From Acidobacteriota bacterium (GTDB lineage: Bacteria > Acidobacteriota > Thermoanaerobaculia > Thermoanaerobaculales > Sulfomarinibacteraceae): 32,607 bases of DNA. Each line of letters opens with the position of its first letter. The first letter of the stretch is position 1. Shown here one piece after another: positions 25,157 to 32,607 of the stretch. The stretch is taken from positions 1-32,607 of the forward strand of contig JAJDNH010000001.1 of NCBI GenBank assembly GCA_022340775.1, given 5' to 3'. Below the pieces are notes generated by a model. It searched no databases and was not told the origin of the DNA. It worked only from the letters and a program-made list of their open reading frames with translations. The position numbers and the translations under genes were made by a program.

Positions 25157-25561
25157 ATGGACACTCTCTCCCAGGAGCGGGCGAGCTTCCTTGCAACCGT
25201 GGCTGAGAGGATCGTCCCCGAGGTCGGGACTCTCGACCTGAATGGGAGAACCAGGTTCTTCCAGATCATCGATGAGGCATTGAGAGCCAGGTCTCCCGCC
25301 GTGCGGCGGCAGTTCGGGAGCCTCCTCGGGGTCATCCGATGGCTCCCGCTACTGCGCTGGGGGACGTCGTTCGAGCGGCTCGCGCCTGAACGACAGCACA
25401 GGGTCCTCAGCTGGCTCATGAAATGTCCCTCCCGAACCCTGCGGCAGGGTTTCTGGGGCCTGAGAACGATGGTCTTCATGGGCTATTACGGTCAGCCTGA
25501 GACCTGGGAGTCGATCGGCTATGTTCCCCGGGTCGACGGCAACGAGGCCCTGTATGCCTGA
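25157..25561 (+). CDS. Gluconate 2-dehydrogenase subunit 3-like small subunit
   Basis: ATG at 25157, with only GGTGG upstream as ribosome site; 134 residues. The sequence is helical, with ERASFLATVAERIVPEV near the start and the family-like end GLRTMVFMGYYGQPETWESI. Small subunits of this type accompany GMC dehydrogenases, where they help maturation or export of the flavoprotein. The usual twin-arginine signal is absent, so this complex is probably cytoplasmic. The stop overlaps the GMC gene by eight bases. About 275 bases upstream (24882-25156) separate it from the divergent small gene; I see no gene there, only GC-rich sequence with two GGCGCC palindromes. Confidence 0.75.
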   Translation: MDTLSQERASFLATVAERIVPEVGTLDLNGRTRFFQIIDEALRARSPAVRRQFGSLLGVIRWLPLLRWGTSFERLAPERQHRVLSWLMKCPSRTLRQGFWGLRTMVFMGYYGQPETWESIGYVPRVDGNEALYA

Positions 25562-27056
25562 CGCGAGCTTCGACATCCTGATCGTCGGGTCGGGTGCCGG
25601 AGGGGGAACGGTAGCGAGAGAGCTCGCGCCACTGTGCGCGGACGGCGTCCGGATCGCGATCTTGGAGTGGGGAGCCAGGCTGCGCAAGGATGAGTTCACC
25701 GGGCGCGAGGTCGAGATGGCGCACCGCCTGTTCTTCGAGTCGGGCGGAATGCTGACCAAGGACCGGGCCATGACCCTGGCGGCAGGACGCGCCTACGGCG
25801 GGTCTACGGTGGTGTACACGGGCACGTCCCTAGTCATGCCCCGTCGAGTGGCCGAGCGCTGGGGGGTGCCCGGCCTCGAGTGGGACGACATCGAGAGGCG
25901 GTCGGCCAAGTATGCAGCCGAGAACAAGGTCCACTCTCTTCCGCCGGACCTCCAGAACGACAACAACCGCCTGTTCGCCGAGGGCTGCAGAGCCCTCGGT
26001 TGGAAGGTCGAGCAGTTTCCGATCAACGTTGACGGTTGCCGGGGTGCCGGAGTGTGCAACCTGGGCTGTCCGAACCTCGCCAAACAGGGTACCCACAGGG
26101 TTCAGCTGCCGGTAGCCGAACAGGCCGGGGTTGAGGTCATCACCAATGCCAAGGTGGAGCGGATTGCTGAGGGAGAGTGCTTTGTGACCGTGCGCGATCC
26201 AGGCTTCGGGGAGCCCTCGCCTTGGGCGCCTGGGGAGTACCGCGTGCGGTCGAAGGTGGTGATTATCGCGGGCAATGCAGTCCAGAGCTCGGCCCTGCTG
26301 CTTCGTTCGGGCCTCGGCGCCGACCTACCCGCCCTCGGTCGCTACCTGACCCTCCATCCCGCACTCATCCTGGTCGGCGAGCACGAGCGACCGCTTTCGA
26401 ACACGGCAGGGCACCCGAAGAGCTTCTACTGTGACGAGTTCCTCGAGTCGGCCGGGTTCCTGCTCGAGACCTGCATGTACTATCCCTTCACCACGGCGAA
26501 GAACCTGATTGGCTTCGGGGCGGAGCATTCGCAGCTCATGAAAGTGTTCCAGTGCCACCAGCAGATCCTGGTGCTGGCGATCGACCCGCCCCGGGTGGAC
26601 AACCGGGTTACGGTGGACAAGAGAGGAGAGCCCGTGGTGGACTACCGTCTCACCGGCGGCGTGCTCGACACGCTTCACAGGTCGATGATCGCGGCAGCCG
26701 AGGTGTTCTTCGCGGCTGGCGCACGGCGCGTTCACGTGCCCGCAGGGGAACGGTTCTTCATCGGAGCCGAAGAGCGTGATCGCCTTGAGGAGCTGATTCC
26801 CCGTCGCAACGTGAGGCCCGGCCAGATCTCGGTCTCCAGTGCACACCTGATGGGCGGGTGCCGGATGGGCGCAGATCCCGGGACGTCGGTTACAGATGTG
26901 TGGGGACAGGTGCACGGCTACCCGTGGCTTTTTGTCGCCGACTCCTCACTTTTTCCGCGTTGCTCTGAGGTCAACCCCTACCTGACGGTCATGGCGCTGG
27001 CGGACCGGGTCGCCGAGCGGATCCGGGACCGTCGCGAGGAGCTGTTGTCATCATGA
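25554..27056 (+). CDS. GMC-family FAD-dependent dehydrogenase with Cys-rich motif
   Basis: ATG at 25554; 500 residues. FAD-binding FDILIVGSGAGGGTVARELA (~6-25), AAGRAYGGSTVVYTGTS (~77-92), the substrate domain in the middle, and the GMC C-terminal domain with SAHLMGGCRMG and SEVNPYLTVMALADR. The active-site pair is His431/Asn474. Cysteines 162, 168 and 172 (C-x5-C-x3-C in GCRGAGVCNLGCP) resemble the Cys-rich segment reported to bind a [3Fe-4S] cluster in bacterial FAD glucose dehydrogenase, which would favour electron transfer to a carrier over oxidase activity. It oxidises an alcohol or sugar hydroxyl; the substrate is unknown. Coupled to the small subunit upstream and the thiamine enzyme downstream (ATGA). 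Confidence 0.9.
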   Translation: MPDASFDILIVGSGAGGGTVARELAPLCADGVRIAILEWGARLRKDEFTGREVEMAHRLFFESGGMLTKDRAMTLAAGRAYGGSTVVYTGTSLVMPRRVAERWGVPGLEWDDIERRSAKYAAENKVHSLPPDLQNDNNRLFAEGCRALGWKVEQFPINVDGCRGAGVCNLGCPNLAKQGTHRVQLPVAEQAGVEVITNAKVERIAEGECFVTVRDPGFGEPSPWAPGEYRVRSKVVIIAGNAVQSSALLLRSGLGADLPALGRYLTLHPALILVGEHERPLSNTAGHPKSFYCDEFLESAGFLLETCMYYPFTTAKNLIGFGAEHSQLMKVFQCHQQILVLAIDPPRVDNRVTVDKRGEPVVDYRLTGGVLDTLHRSMIAAAEVFFAAGARRVHVPAGERFFIGAEERDRLEELIPRRNVRPGQISVSSAHLMGGCRMGADPGTSVTDVWGQVHGYPWLFVADSSLFPRCSEVNPYLTVMALADRVAERIRDRREELLSS

Positions 27057-28765
27057 GAGTTTCCGGTGCTCAGCTGATCATTCGTGCTCTCGAGGATGAG
27101 GGTGTGCGGTTTGCTTTCGGGATTCCCGGTACCCACAACATTGAGCTCTACGATGCCCTTGAGCGCTCCTCGGTGCAGCCGATTCTCATCACCGACGAGC
27201 AGGCGGGGTCCTTCATGGCCGACGGCCTGTCACGAACCACGGATGGGGTCGGCGTACTCAACATCGTCCCCGGTGCCGGCGTGACCCACGCCCTGTCCGG
27301 GATCGCGGAAGCGTACATGGACAACGTACCGCTGGTCGTCATTGCCTGCGGCATCCGCAATGACACCGGCAGGGCCTACCAGCTCCACGCGATCGATCAG
27401 TTGGCGGTGTTGGCGCCCGTCACGAAGTCGGCGGTGCGGGCCGCAACGGCCGACCAGATCTACCCGAGGCTCCGCGAAGCATTCCGTCTGGCACGAGCCG
27501 GGACGCCGGGCCCGGTGGCCGTCGAGATACCGGCCAACCTGCTGCTGCTGGCTCAGGACGTCTCCGAGGTCGCCTACGTTGCACCTCCCGATGCACCCTC
27601 TTCCCCGGACTTGGACCTGGTTGATCATGCTGCCGAGATGCTCAACGGAGCCGAGCGGCCCGGCCTTTACCTCGGTCTGGGAGCTGCCGGCGCCGGGGAG
27701 CTACTGGTCGCTGTCGCCGAGCGCCTGGGCTGCCCGGTCACCACCACGATCCAAGGCAAGGGGGTGTTTCCTGAGCGGCACCCGCTGTGGCTGTGGAACG
27801 GGTTTGGTGCCTCCTCGCCCTCCTTCGTCCGCAAGCTGATGGACCGTTGCGATTTGCTGCTCGCAATCGGCTGCCGGTTTGGTGAGGTGGCGACCGGATC
27901 ATATGGGTTCACGCCACCGGCGCGGCTGATCCACGTCGACATCAACCCGGAGGTCTTCAACCGCAACTACCAGGCCACACTCACCGTCGAGAGCGACGCC
28001 CGTGCCTTTGTCGCGGCTGTGCTGCCGTTGCTTCGCTCAAGGCCCGACGACGGCGCGCTGACCGCCGATATCGCCGCCGGACAGACGCAGGTGCGGGCGT
28101 TGTGGGAGAAGCAGGTGAGCCGACACCGCGTCACGCCGTCGGCCTTTCTGTCGGCGTTGCAACGTCATTGCGGCGCCGACACGGTGTACGCGACCGACTC
28201 TGGCAACGGCACCTTCCTGGCCATGGAGCATCTCAGGCTTGACCGCCCACGCTGCTTTATCGGACCTGTGGACTACTCCTGCATGGGATACTCGGTGCCG
28301 GCGGCGATCGGGGCCAAGCTCGCCGACCCGGATCGTGATGTGGTGGCGCTCGCGGGAGATGGCGCGTTTCTGATGACGGGCCTCGAGCTCCTGACAGCCG
28401 CTTCTTACCGCGCCGCGCCGATGGTATGTGTGCTGCGCGACGGGAAACTCAGCCAGATCGCTCAGTTCCAGAAGATCCCGTTCAACCGCGAGACCTGCTC
28501 GGTGCTGCCGGACTACAGCGTCGAGGACCTGGCACGCGCCACCGGGTGTCAGTACTTCCGCATCATCCGGGACAACGAGCTCGATGCGGTGGTACCGGCC
28601 GCGCTGCAGGTGGCTCGAACGGGGAGGCCGGTCGTGGTGGAGGTCGCGATCGACTATTCGAGATCGACCTACTTCACCAAGGGCGTCGTCAAAACCAACT
28701 TCTTGAGGCTGCCCTGGTACGACCGCCTTCGCATGCTCGGTCGCGCTCTCGCACGAAGGCTGTAG
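27053..28765 (+). CDS. Thiamine diphosphate enzyme, catabolic acetolactate synthase-like
   Basis: ATG overlaps the GMC stop; 570 residues. Three domains of the acetolactate synthase/pyruvate oxidase superfamily: N-terminal with GIPGTHNIELYDAL and activating Glu49 (ITDEQAG); middle domain ~195-330; C-terminal thiamine domain with GDG at 435-437. The second metal ligand is Asp463 instead of the common Asn, as in catabolic acetolactate synthases, and the segment LHAIDQLAVLAPVTKSAV resembles the same group. Members of this fold decarboxylate 2-oxoacids and join the fragment to a second carbonyl, or release an aldehyde. No regulatory subunit gene is adjacent, arguing against branched-chain amino acid synthesis. 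The C-terminus (RLPWYDRLRMLGRALARRL) is basic and may contact membrane or partner. Confidence 0.88.
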   Translation: MRVSGAQLIIRALEDEGVRFAFGIPGTHNIELYDALERSSVQPILITDEQAGSFMADGLSRTTDGVGVLNIVPGAGVTHALSGIAEAYMDNVPLVVIACGIRNDTGRAYQLHAIDQLAVLAPVTKSAVRAATADQIYPRLREAFRLARAGTPGPVAVEIPANLLLLAQDVSEVAYVAPPDAPSSPDLDLVDHAAEMLNGAERPGLYLGLGAAGAGELLVAVAERLGCPVTTTIQGKGVFPERHPLWLWNGFGASSPSFVRKLMDRCDLLLAIGCRFGEVATGSYGFTPPARLIHVDINPEVFNRNYQATLTVESDARAFVAAVLPLLRSRPDDGALTADIAAGQTQVRALWEKQVSRHRVTPSAFLSALQRHCGADTVYATDSGNGTFLAMEHLRLDRPRCFIGPVDYSCMGYSVPAAIGAKLADPDRDVVALAGDGAFLMTGLELLTAASYRAAPMVCVLRDGKLSQIAQFQKIPFNRETCSVLPDYSVEDLARATGCQYFRIIRDNELDAVVPAALQVARTGRPVVVEVAIDYSRSTYFTKGVVKTNFLRLPWYDRLRMLGRALARRL

Positions 28766-28770
28766 GCAAA

Positions 28771-28786
28771 CGGGCCGGACGGCCCG
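28771..28786. terminator. Terminator-like hairpin between convergent genes
   Basis: CGGGCC-GGAC-GGCCCG, five bases after the thiamine-enzyme stop and nine before the end of the SEC-C gene. No T-tract follows in either direction. Confidence 0.45.
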
Positions 28787-28795
28787 CTCCAACTC

Positions 28796-28987
28796 CTAGA
28801 ACATGTCGAAGCTGGAGGGAATTGGCGCCGAGCGCGTACCCATGGCCTTACGCTCATCCGAGTGCCAGTGGCAGTACTTGTACTTTTTTCCGCTGCCACA
28901 CCAACACGGATCGTTACGGCCGAGGTTGAGGTCGGCCGGTGGCGTTGAACGTGAGAAGAGATTCTTGATTGCGTTGAGCAGAGTCAT
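28796..28987 (-). CDS. Small SEC-C motif (zinc-binding) protein
   Basis: ATG 28987; 63 residues. It carries the SecA-C-terminal-type metal motif, [18 protein letters not shown] (C-x-C-x8-C-H), preceded by a short helix and followed by a Ser/Pro-rich tail. Such modules bind zinc and can contact SecB or ribosomes; as free small proteins their role is unknown. The longer in-frame reading upstream is non-coding. A perfect 14-base palindrome overlaps the ribosome site at 28993-29006. It lies 162 bases downstream of the transporter gene on the same strand. Confidence 0.85.
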   Translation of the reverse strand: MTLLNAIKNLFSRSTPPADLNLGRNDPCWCGSGKKYKYCHWHSDERKAMGTRSAPIPSSFDMF

Positions 28988-28992
28988 GACAT

Positions 28993-29006
28993 CATCTCCG
29001 GAGATG
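28993..29006. promoter_or_regulatory. Perfect 14-base palindrome over SEC-C gene ribosome site
   Basis: CATCTCCGGAGATG is fully self-complementary and contains the GGAGAT likely used as ribosome site, six bases before the start codon. Pairing in the mRNA between two copies or binding of a protein could limit translation. Could be chance. Confidence 0.35.
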
Positions 29007-29149
29007 GGCGGCACGGCTACCGACGCCGCCGTTTGCGGCGTCAGGTTAGCAGGCCGAGGGCGCTGCGTCAAAGGCGAAGAAGGATGTGTACCGGACAGGT
29101 ACAGTACCCGTGCGGCAGAAGGCGTCAGAAGTCGTGGCGCAGGCACGCC

Positions 29150-31054
29150 TCATCCGAGAGGTACGATCACCACCGTTGCCGCGACCCGATGGCGAAGGGC
29201 GTCGGCTGTTGTCCCATGGATGATGTCTGCAACCCCGCGATGGCCGTGGGCGCCGAGCAACAAGACCTCCGCATCGACTTCAGTGACGAGGCGCGACAGC
29301 TCGCGGACAGGATCGCCGAGGCCGAGGCGCCAGTTGGCCTCGTAACCGGCTTCGGCAACGGCCGTGCACAGGGTCTCCAGGCGATGGGTGTCGGCCTGGG
29401 TTTCGAGGTCCGCTGCGTGTGAGCCGAGGGCACGAGCGACCGGGCTCTCAACTACGTGCAGGAGGGTCAGGGTGGTGTCGGCTCCTCCCGCGAGGCGCAG
29501 GGCTTCGTTGAGCAGGCGCTCCTCGCCGCCACTGAAGTCGAGCGCCACGGCGATCGTGCGGTAGCCCGGTGTCGCAGCGAGCCTGACCTCGGGCTCGGCA
29601 GCTGCAGTGTGGACGCCGGTGGCAGCGGGGACACGGGTGACGACGCGGAGTCGCTCGATCAGCGGCTTCAAGGTTACGTACAGCAGCAGGGCGGCGCCCA
29701 CAACCGCCAGAGGGATAGCTGAGATCTTGATCAGCCAGGCCCAGTCGCCGGCCTCGTGCAGCCACCCATGGATCTCGTCGACCACGAGCTTGACGTTCAA
29801 CACCACAATGATAGCCGCCACCAGCCACGCCAGTGTCTTCAGGAGGGGACGGATGGAGAGCTCGCCCATACGCTCGCGGTCGGAGACGAGGTGGATGAGG
29901 GGGATGACGGCGAACGGCAGTTGCAGCGACAGGATGACCTGGCTCAGGACCAGGAGGCCGCCGGTGGAGTTCTCGCCGAAGTAGACGATCGTGAGCACGG
30001 CGGGAATTACTGCCAGCAGGCGGGTGATAAGCCGTCGCAGCCAGGGTCGGACACGGAAGTTGAGGTATCCCTCCATCACGATCTGCCCCGCCAGGGTGCC
30101 GGTGATCGTGGAGCTCTGCCCGGAGGCGAGAAGGGCAACGGCAAAGGCGATCGGCGCGATCGCTGCGCCGAGGATCGGTTCCAGAAGACGATGAGCGTCC
30201 TGGATCTCTGCAACGCCGTGATGGCCGGTTCGGTAGAAGACTGCAGCTGCCATGACCAGGATCGCGGCGTTGACCAGGAAGGCGAGGTTGAGAGAGATAA
30301 CGGAGTCGACCGTATTCAGCTTGACGGCCTGCCTGCGTTCGTCTGTGGACTGGCCGATTCTCCGCGTCTGAACCAAGGACGAGTGCAGGTAGAGGTTGTG
30401 TGGCATGACCGTCGCCCCGAGGATGCCGATGGCGATGTAGAGCGCAGTGCTATCGGGCATTGACGGGACAAAGCCCTGGACGATGCCGTGCCACTCGGGT
30501 TTGGCCAGGACAATCTCCACCAAGAACGCGATCCCGATCGTGCCGACGAACGACAGCACTAGCGCCTCCAGCTTGCGGATTCCAAAGCTCGAGAGCGCGA
30601 GCAGCAGGAGTACGTCCAGGCTGGTGATGACGACGCCCCACAACAACGGGATGCCGAACAGGAGTTGGAAGGCGATGGCGGAGCCGATGACCTCCGCCAG
30701 GTCGGTGGCGGTGATCGCAATCTCGGCGAGCACATAGAGCGGGATGTTAATGACAGCCGGGTAGGTCTCTCGACACGCCTGGGCAAGGTCGCGGCGGTTG
30801 GCGATACCGAGACGCGCGGCCAGGCTCTGCAGAAGTATGGCCATCAGGTTGGACATCAGGAGAACCCAGATCAAGGCGTAGTTGTAGCGGCTGCCCCCGG
30901 CCAAGTCGGTGGCCCAGTTTCCCGGGTCCATGTAGCCCACGGCAACCATCAGTGCGGGTCCGGCCACCGCCCACCACCGGCGCAGGAAAGGGCCGCCGGA
31001 CGGGATTTCAACCGCGCCGTGAGCTTCGGCCAGGGAGCGGTGCTCCTGGTTCAT
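29150..31054 (-). CDS. mntH: NRAMP-type Mn(II)/metal transporter fused to a universal stress domain
   Basis: ATG 31054; 634 residues. Residues ~25-475 are an NRAMP transporter with the metal-binding Asp43-Pro-Gly-Asn46 of the first helix (VGYMDPGNWATDL) and the MPHNLYLHS segment of helix 6, in about 11 hydrophobic segments. Residues ~497-634 form a UspA domain (TIAVALDFSGGEERLLNEAL) with the ATP-binding pattern G-x2-G-x9-G-T (GAHGHRGVADIIHGTT) at the end. NRAMP proteins import Mn(II) or Fe(II) with protons; the cytoplasmic Usp domain may sense ATP and gate or regulate transport, which is inference. E. coli MntH lacks this domain. Divergent from mntR across a perfect operator. Confidence 0.95.
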   Translation of the reverse strand: MNQEHRSLAEAHGAVEIPSGGPFLRRWWAVAGPALMVAVGYMDPGNWATDLAGGSRYNYALIWVLLMSNLMAILLQSLAARLGIANRRDLAQACRETYPAVINIPLYVLAEIAITATDLAEVIGSAIAFQLLFGIPLLWGVVITSLDVLLLLALSSFGIRKLEALVLSFVGTIGIAFLVEIVLAKPEWHGIVQGFVPSMPDSTALYIAIGILGATVMPHNLYLHSSLVQTRRIGQSTDERRQAVKLNTVDSVISLNLAFLVNAAILVMAAAVFYRTGHHGVAEIQDAHRLLEPILGAAIAPIAFAVALLASGQSSTITGTLAGQIVMEGYLNFRVRPWLRRLITRLLAVIPAVLTIVYFGENSTGGLLVLSQVILSLQLPFAVIPLIHLVSDRERMGELSIRPLLKTLAWLVAAIIVVLNVKLVVDEIHGWLHEAGDWAWLIKISAIPLAVVGAALLLYVTLKPLIERLRVVTRVPAATGVHTAAAEPEVRLAATPGYRTIAVALDFSGGEERLLNEALRLAGGADTTLTLLHVVESPVARALGSHAADLETQADTHRLETLCTAVAEAGYEANWRLGLGDPVRELSRLVTEVDAEVLLLGAHGHRGVADIIHGTTADALRHRVAATVVIVPLG

Positions 31055-31081
31055 CGTGCCACGCCTTCAGCAGTAGCCATA

Positions 31082-31107
31082 GCTACATTGTAGCATGTGC
31101 TACAATG
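31082..31107. promoter_or_regulatory. MntR operator with overlapping palindromes
   Basis: CATTGTAGCA-TG-TGCTACAATG (31086-31107) is a perfect 10+2+10 inverted repeat. It overlaps a second palindrome GCTACA-T-TGTAGC (31082-31094), giving three alternating GCTACA/TGTAGC half-sites. It lies in the 71-base gap between divergent mntH and mntR, 19 bases before the mntR ATG and 27 before mntH. The TAGCA/TGCTA core resembles the E. coli MntR box, from memory. Expected effect: Mn-loaded MntR represses the transporter and probably itself. Confidence 0.85.
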
Positions 31108-31125
31108 ATGTCAAGAGGTGCAGGA

Positions 31126-31554
31126 ATGATCGAGGAGAGGCCTCAGGCCACTTCCAAGAGGCGGGCCTTCACCCGGGTGAGGGCAGATCATGCCCAGGAG
31201 ACCGCTGAGGACTACACCGAGTTGATTCTCGAGCTCGGCGAAGACGGGTGCGTTCGCCAGAAGGAGCTCGCGGCCCGCCTCGGGGTGTCTCACGTGACGG
31301 TGGTGCGAGTCATCGCCCGCCTCGAACGAGAAGGCCTGGTGGACCGGGTGCGCGGGGAAGGGGTGCGCCTAACGAGGCGGGGCCGCTCGTTGGCGGAGGG
31401 CAGCCGACGGCGTCACCAGCTCGTGACGTCCTTTCTCTGTTGGTTGGGAGTGCCGCTCGACGTTGCCGCGGCGGACGCTGAAGGCATCGAGCACCATGTC
31501 AGCGAGGCCACCTTGCAGCGCATGCGAGCTGCGGTCGAGGAGAACCCGCGCTGA
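31126..31554 (+). CDS. mntR: Manganese transport regulator MntR (DtxR family)
   Basis: ATG at 31126 with AGAGGTG upstream; earlier in-frame ATGs fall in the operator region. 142 residues. The winged helix includes AEDYTELILELGEDG and ARLGVSHVTVVRVIARLEREGLV; the dimerisation/metal domain has SRRRHQLVTSFLCWLGV and DAEGIEHHVSEATLQRM, supplying the His/Glu/Asp ligands. It closely follows E. coli MntR in pattern and length, without a C-terminal SH3-like domain. With Mn(II) it binds DNA and represses manganese import. Divergent mntH is its obvious target. It converges with the next gene with only six bases between. Confidence 0.93.
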   Translation: MIEERPQATSKRRAFTRVRADHAQETAEDYTELILELGEDGCVRQKELAARLGVSHVTVVRVIARLEREGLVDRVRGEGVRLTRRGRSLAEGSRRRHQLVTSFLCWLGVPLDVAAADAEGIEHHVSEATLQRMRAAVEENPR

Positions 31555-31560
31555 GGCTTC

Positions 31561-31803
31561 CTAAGGTCTGCAGACCCCGCACGGGCGGTAGCCCGCTGCG
31601 ACAGCTTCCTCACGACTGACGAAAGGCTGGCTGTCAAGGGAAAGGCTGAAGTACCGGCAACCGCGGCGATGAAAGACCTGGCTCCCGGGGTTGCCCACGA
31701 TTTCGGCTTCGTCCTCTTCGTGGCAGCAGCAGCTCCCACCCAGCAGGAGCCACGCGCCAATTCCCAGAGCAGTGATCAGTAGAATACGGCGAAAGCCCGT
31801 CAC
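31561..31803 (-). CDS. Small membrane-anchored protein with Ada-like zinc motif
   Basis: GTG 31803 overlaps the stop of the methyltransferase gene (GTGA) and has GGAGGTG upstream; the much longer frame on this strand is a shadow of the methyltransferase gene. 80 residues. The N-terminus is hydrophobic (RRILLITALGIGAWLLLGGS) followed by three consecutive cysteines, possibly a weak lipobox or a membrane anchor. The C-terminal ~40 residues (GSQVFHRRGCRYF ... AAGYRPCGVCRP) match the small Cys/His metal-binding module seen in Ada N-termini and some nucleases. The role is unknown. Reader should treat the anchor type as open. Confidence 0.72.
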   Translation of the reverse strand: MTGFRRILLITALGIGAWLLLGGSCCCHEEDEAEIVGNPGSQVFHRRGCRYFSLSLDSQPFVSREEAVAAGYRPCGVCRP

Positions 31804-32607
31804 CGGACACCTCCATCTTGGTCGATACCCTTCCAATGTAGGCCGGTGTCTGCGCCTTCGCCACGTGACCGGTGAGCGACGACGAAGATCCGGCGAAACG
31901 GGAGCACTGTGCCCCGAGGTCCCGGCGGGTAGGCAGAGGAGAGTCGCCGAGCATACTCTGAGGCGAAGCGCTCGGCCTGCCCATGATCGAGTGCAGCAAG
32001 GATGGGTCTCAAGGTGGCACCCCGAGTCCACTCCAGGACCGGGTTGTCGCCCGTCAGAAGATGGTAGTAGGTCGACTCCCAGACAATGCTCTCGAAGCCG
32101 AGTTCGGCCAGGCAAGTCTGGTACCACCGTGGCCCTTGAACCGCAGCTCGCCGCAGTGGTGTCAGGCGCTCGCGCCACGGTGTCTCCTCGGTCAGCTCGT
32201 ACAACAGGCGGTGCGATGGCTCCGAGAAGTTGTTGGGGACCTGGAAGGCCAGGGTCCCGGCCGGACCAAGCTGACCCGTGACGTGGGCCAGCAGACGCTG
32301 GTGGTCGTCGATCCAATGCAGCACCGCGTTGGAGACGATCAGGTCGAGGGGCTCGGGCGCTCGCCAGGCGGCAACGTCGGCGACGATGAAACGGACATTG
32401 GAGAGCAGGGCCTGGTGGTGCGCCTGGTCCAGCATTTCGTGCGAGGTGTCGACCGCCCAGATCGTCGCCGACGGCCACCGTCGAGCCAACTCGAGGGTGG
32501 ACATGCCGCTGCCACACCCGAGATCAGCGATCCGTCCTACCTCTGACTCGGGGACCGCGGCCAACAGGTGCAGCAAGGGGAGGGAGCGTTCACGGGCGAA
32601 CAGCTCG
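31800..32607 (-). CDS. tam: Trans-aconitate 2-methyltransferase-like protein (5' end outside window)
   Basis: Reads from the right window edge to TGA at 31800; about 268 residues visible and roughly the first 10-15 are missing. The class I SAM-dependent fold is clear: IADLGCGSGMSTLELARRWP, AVDTSHEMLDQA, IVADVAAWRAPEPLDLIVSN, AVLHWIDDHQ. Further segments (LAFQVPNNFSEPSHRLLYE, STYYHLLTG, EWTRGATLRPIL, FRRIFVVAHR) follow E. coli Tam closely, which methylates trans-aconitate, an inhibitor of aconitase. Visible length fits Tam. Substrate is inferred from similarity in pattern. Confidence 0.88.
   Translation of the reverse strand, partial: ELFARERSLPLLHLLAAVPESEVGRIADLGCGSGMSTLELARRWPSATIWAVDTSHEMLDQAHHQALLSNVRFIVADVAAWRAPEPLDLIVSNAVLHWIDDHQRLLAHVTGQLGPAGTLAFQVPNNFSEPSHRLLYELTEETPWRERLTPLRRAAVQGPRWYQTCLAELGFESIVWESTYYHLLTGDNPVLEWTRGATLRPILAALDHGQAERFASEYARRLSSAYPPGPRGTVLPFRRIFVVAHRSRGEGADTGLHWKGIDQDGGVR

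Noticed and set aside
28355-28444. Apparent loss of the Asn metal ligand in the thiamine enzyme
   Set aside because: Asp463 occupies the ligand position 27 residues after Asp436; as I recall, the Klebsiella catabolic acetolactate synthase also uses two Asp ligands, so this is a known variant.
31804-32517. Long reverse-strand frame upstream of the zinc-motif protein
   Set aside because: Overlaps the clear methyltransferase gene in another frame on the same strand and has no domain; only the part from GTG 31803 is credible.

Overview
The window is high-GC bacterial DNA (roughly two thirds G+C), densely packed and mostly arranged in translationally coupled operons (ATGA, GTGA and 8-base overlaps). 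Gene content is that of a motile, free-living, envelope-bearing bacterium: a full chemotaxis operon, an exported tricorn-type protease, 2-oxoacid oxidoreductase with ADP-forming acyl-CoA synthetase, GMC dehydrogenase, surE-pcm, and NRAMP Mn transport. The combination suggests an environmental Acidobacteriota-like lineage, but no marker gene here proves the phylum. I saw no rRNA, tRNA, CRISPR array, transposase or phage gene.

Layout. 1-6661 (+): chemotaxis operon, running from the 3' end of a chemoreceptor gene through an Hpt-only protein, cheA, cheW, cheY, cheB, cheR and a CheX-type phosphatase. 6687-7826 (-): a PATAN (DUF4388) protein convergent with it. 8153-11494 (+): exported tricorn protease homologue, followed by a 184-base near-palindromic element (11491-11674). 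11735-12460 (-): family 5-type uracil-DNA glycosylase; 12675-13934 (+): GT-A glycosyltransferase of mannosylglycerate/glucosylglycerate-synthase type. 13931-20890 (-): transcribed leftward as iorA-iorB-acyl-CoA synthetase-yjbQ, then a membrane HD-GYP protein. 21036-24472 (+): surE-pcm-yqaA-acylphosphatase-unknown gene, every junction overlapping, closed by a strong terminator hairpin. 24537-24881 (-): small exported protein. 25157-28765 (+): three coupled genes for a GMC dehydrogenase small subunit, the GMC flavoprotein and an AlsS-like thiamine diphosphate enzyme. 28796-31554: SEC-C protein, NRAMP-UspA fusion transporter, and divergent mntR around a perfect 22-base operator. 31561-32607 (-): small zinc-motif protein coupled to a Tam-like methyltransferase that leaves the window.

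How they work together. The che genes form a complete phosphorelay with adaptation enzymes and a signal-terminating phosphatase. IorA/IorB plus the ADP-forming synthetase would convert aryl pyruvates, from aromatic amino acids, to aryl acids with substrate-level ATP. MntR and its operator should control the transporter. The least explained parts are the 184-base palindrome, the AlsS-like/GMC operon, an IorA without its ferredoxin domain, and the unknown gene ending the surE operon.
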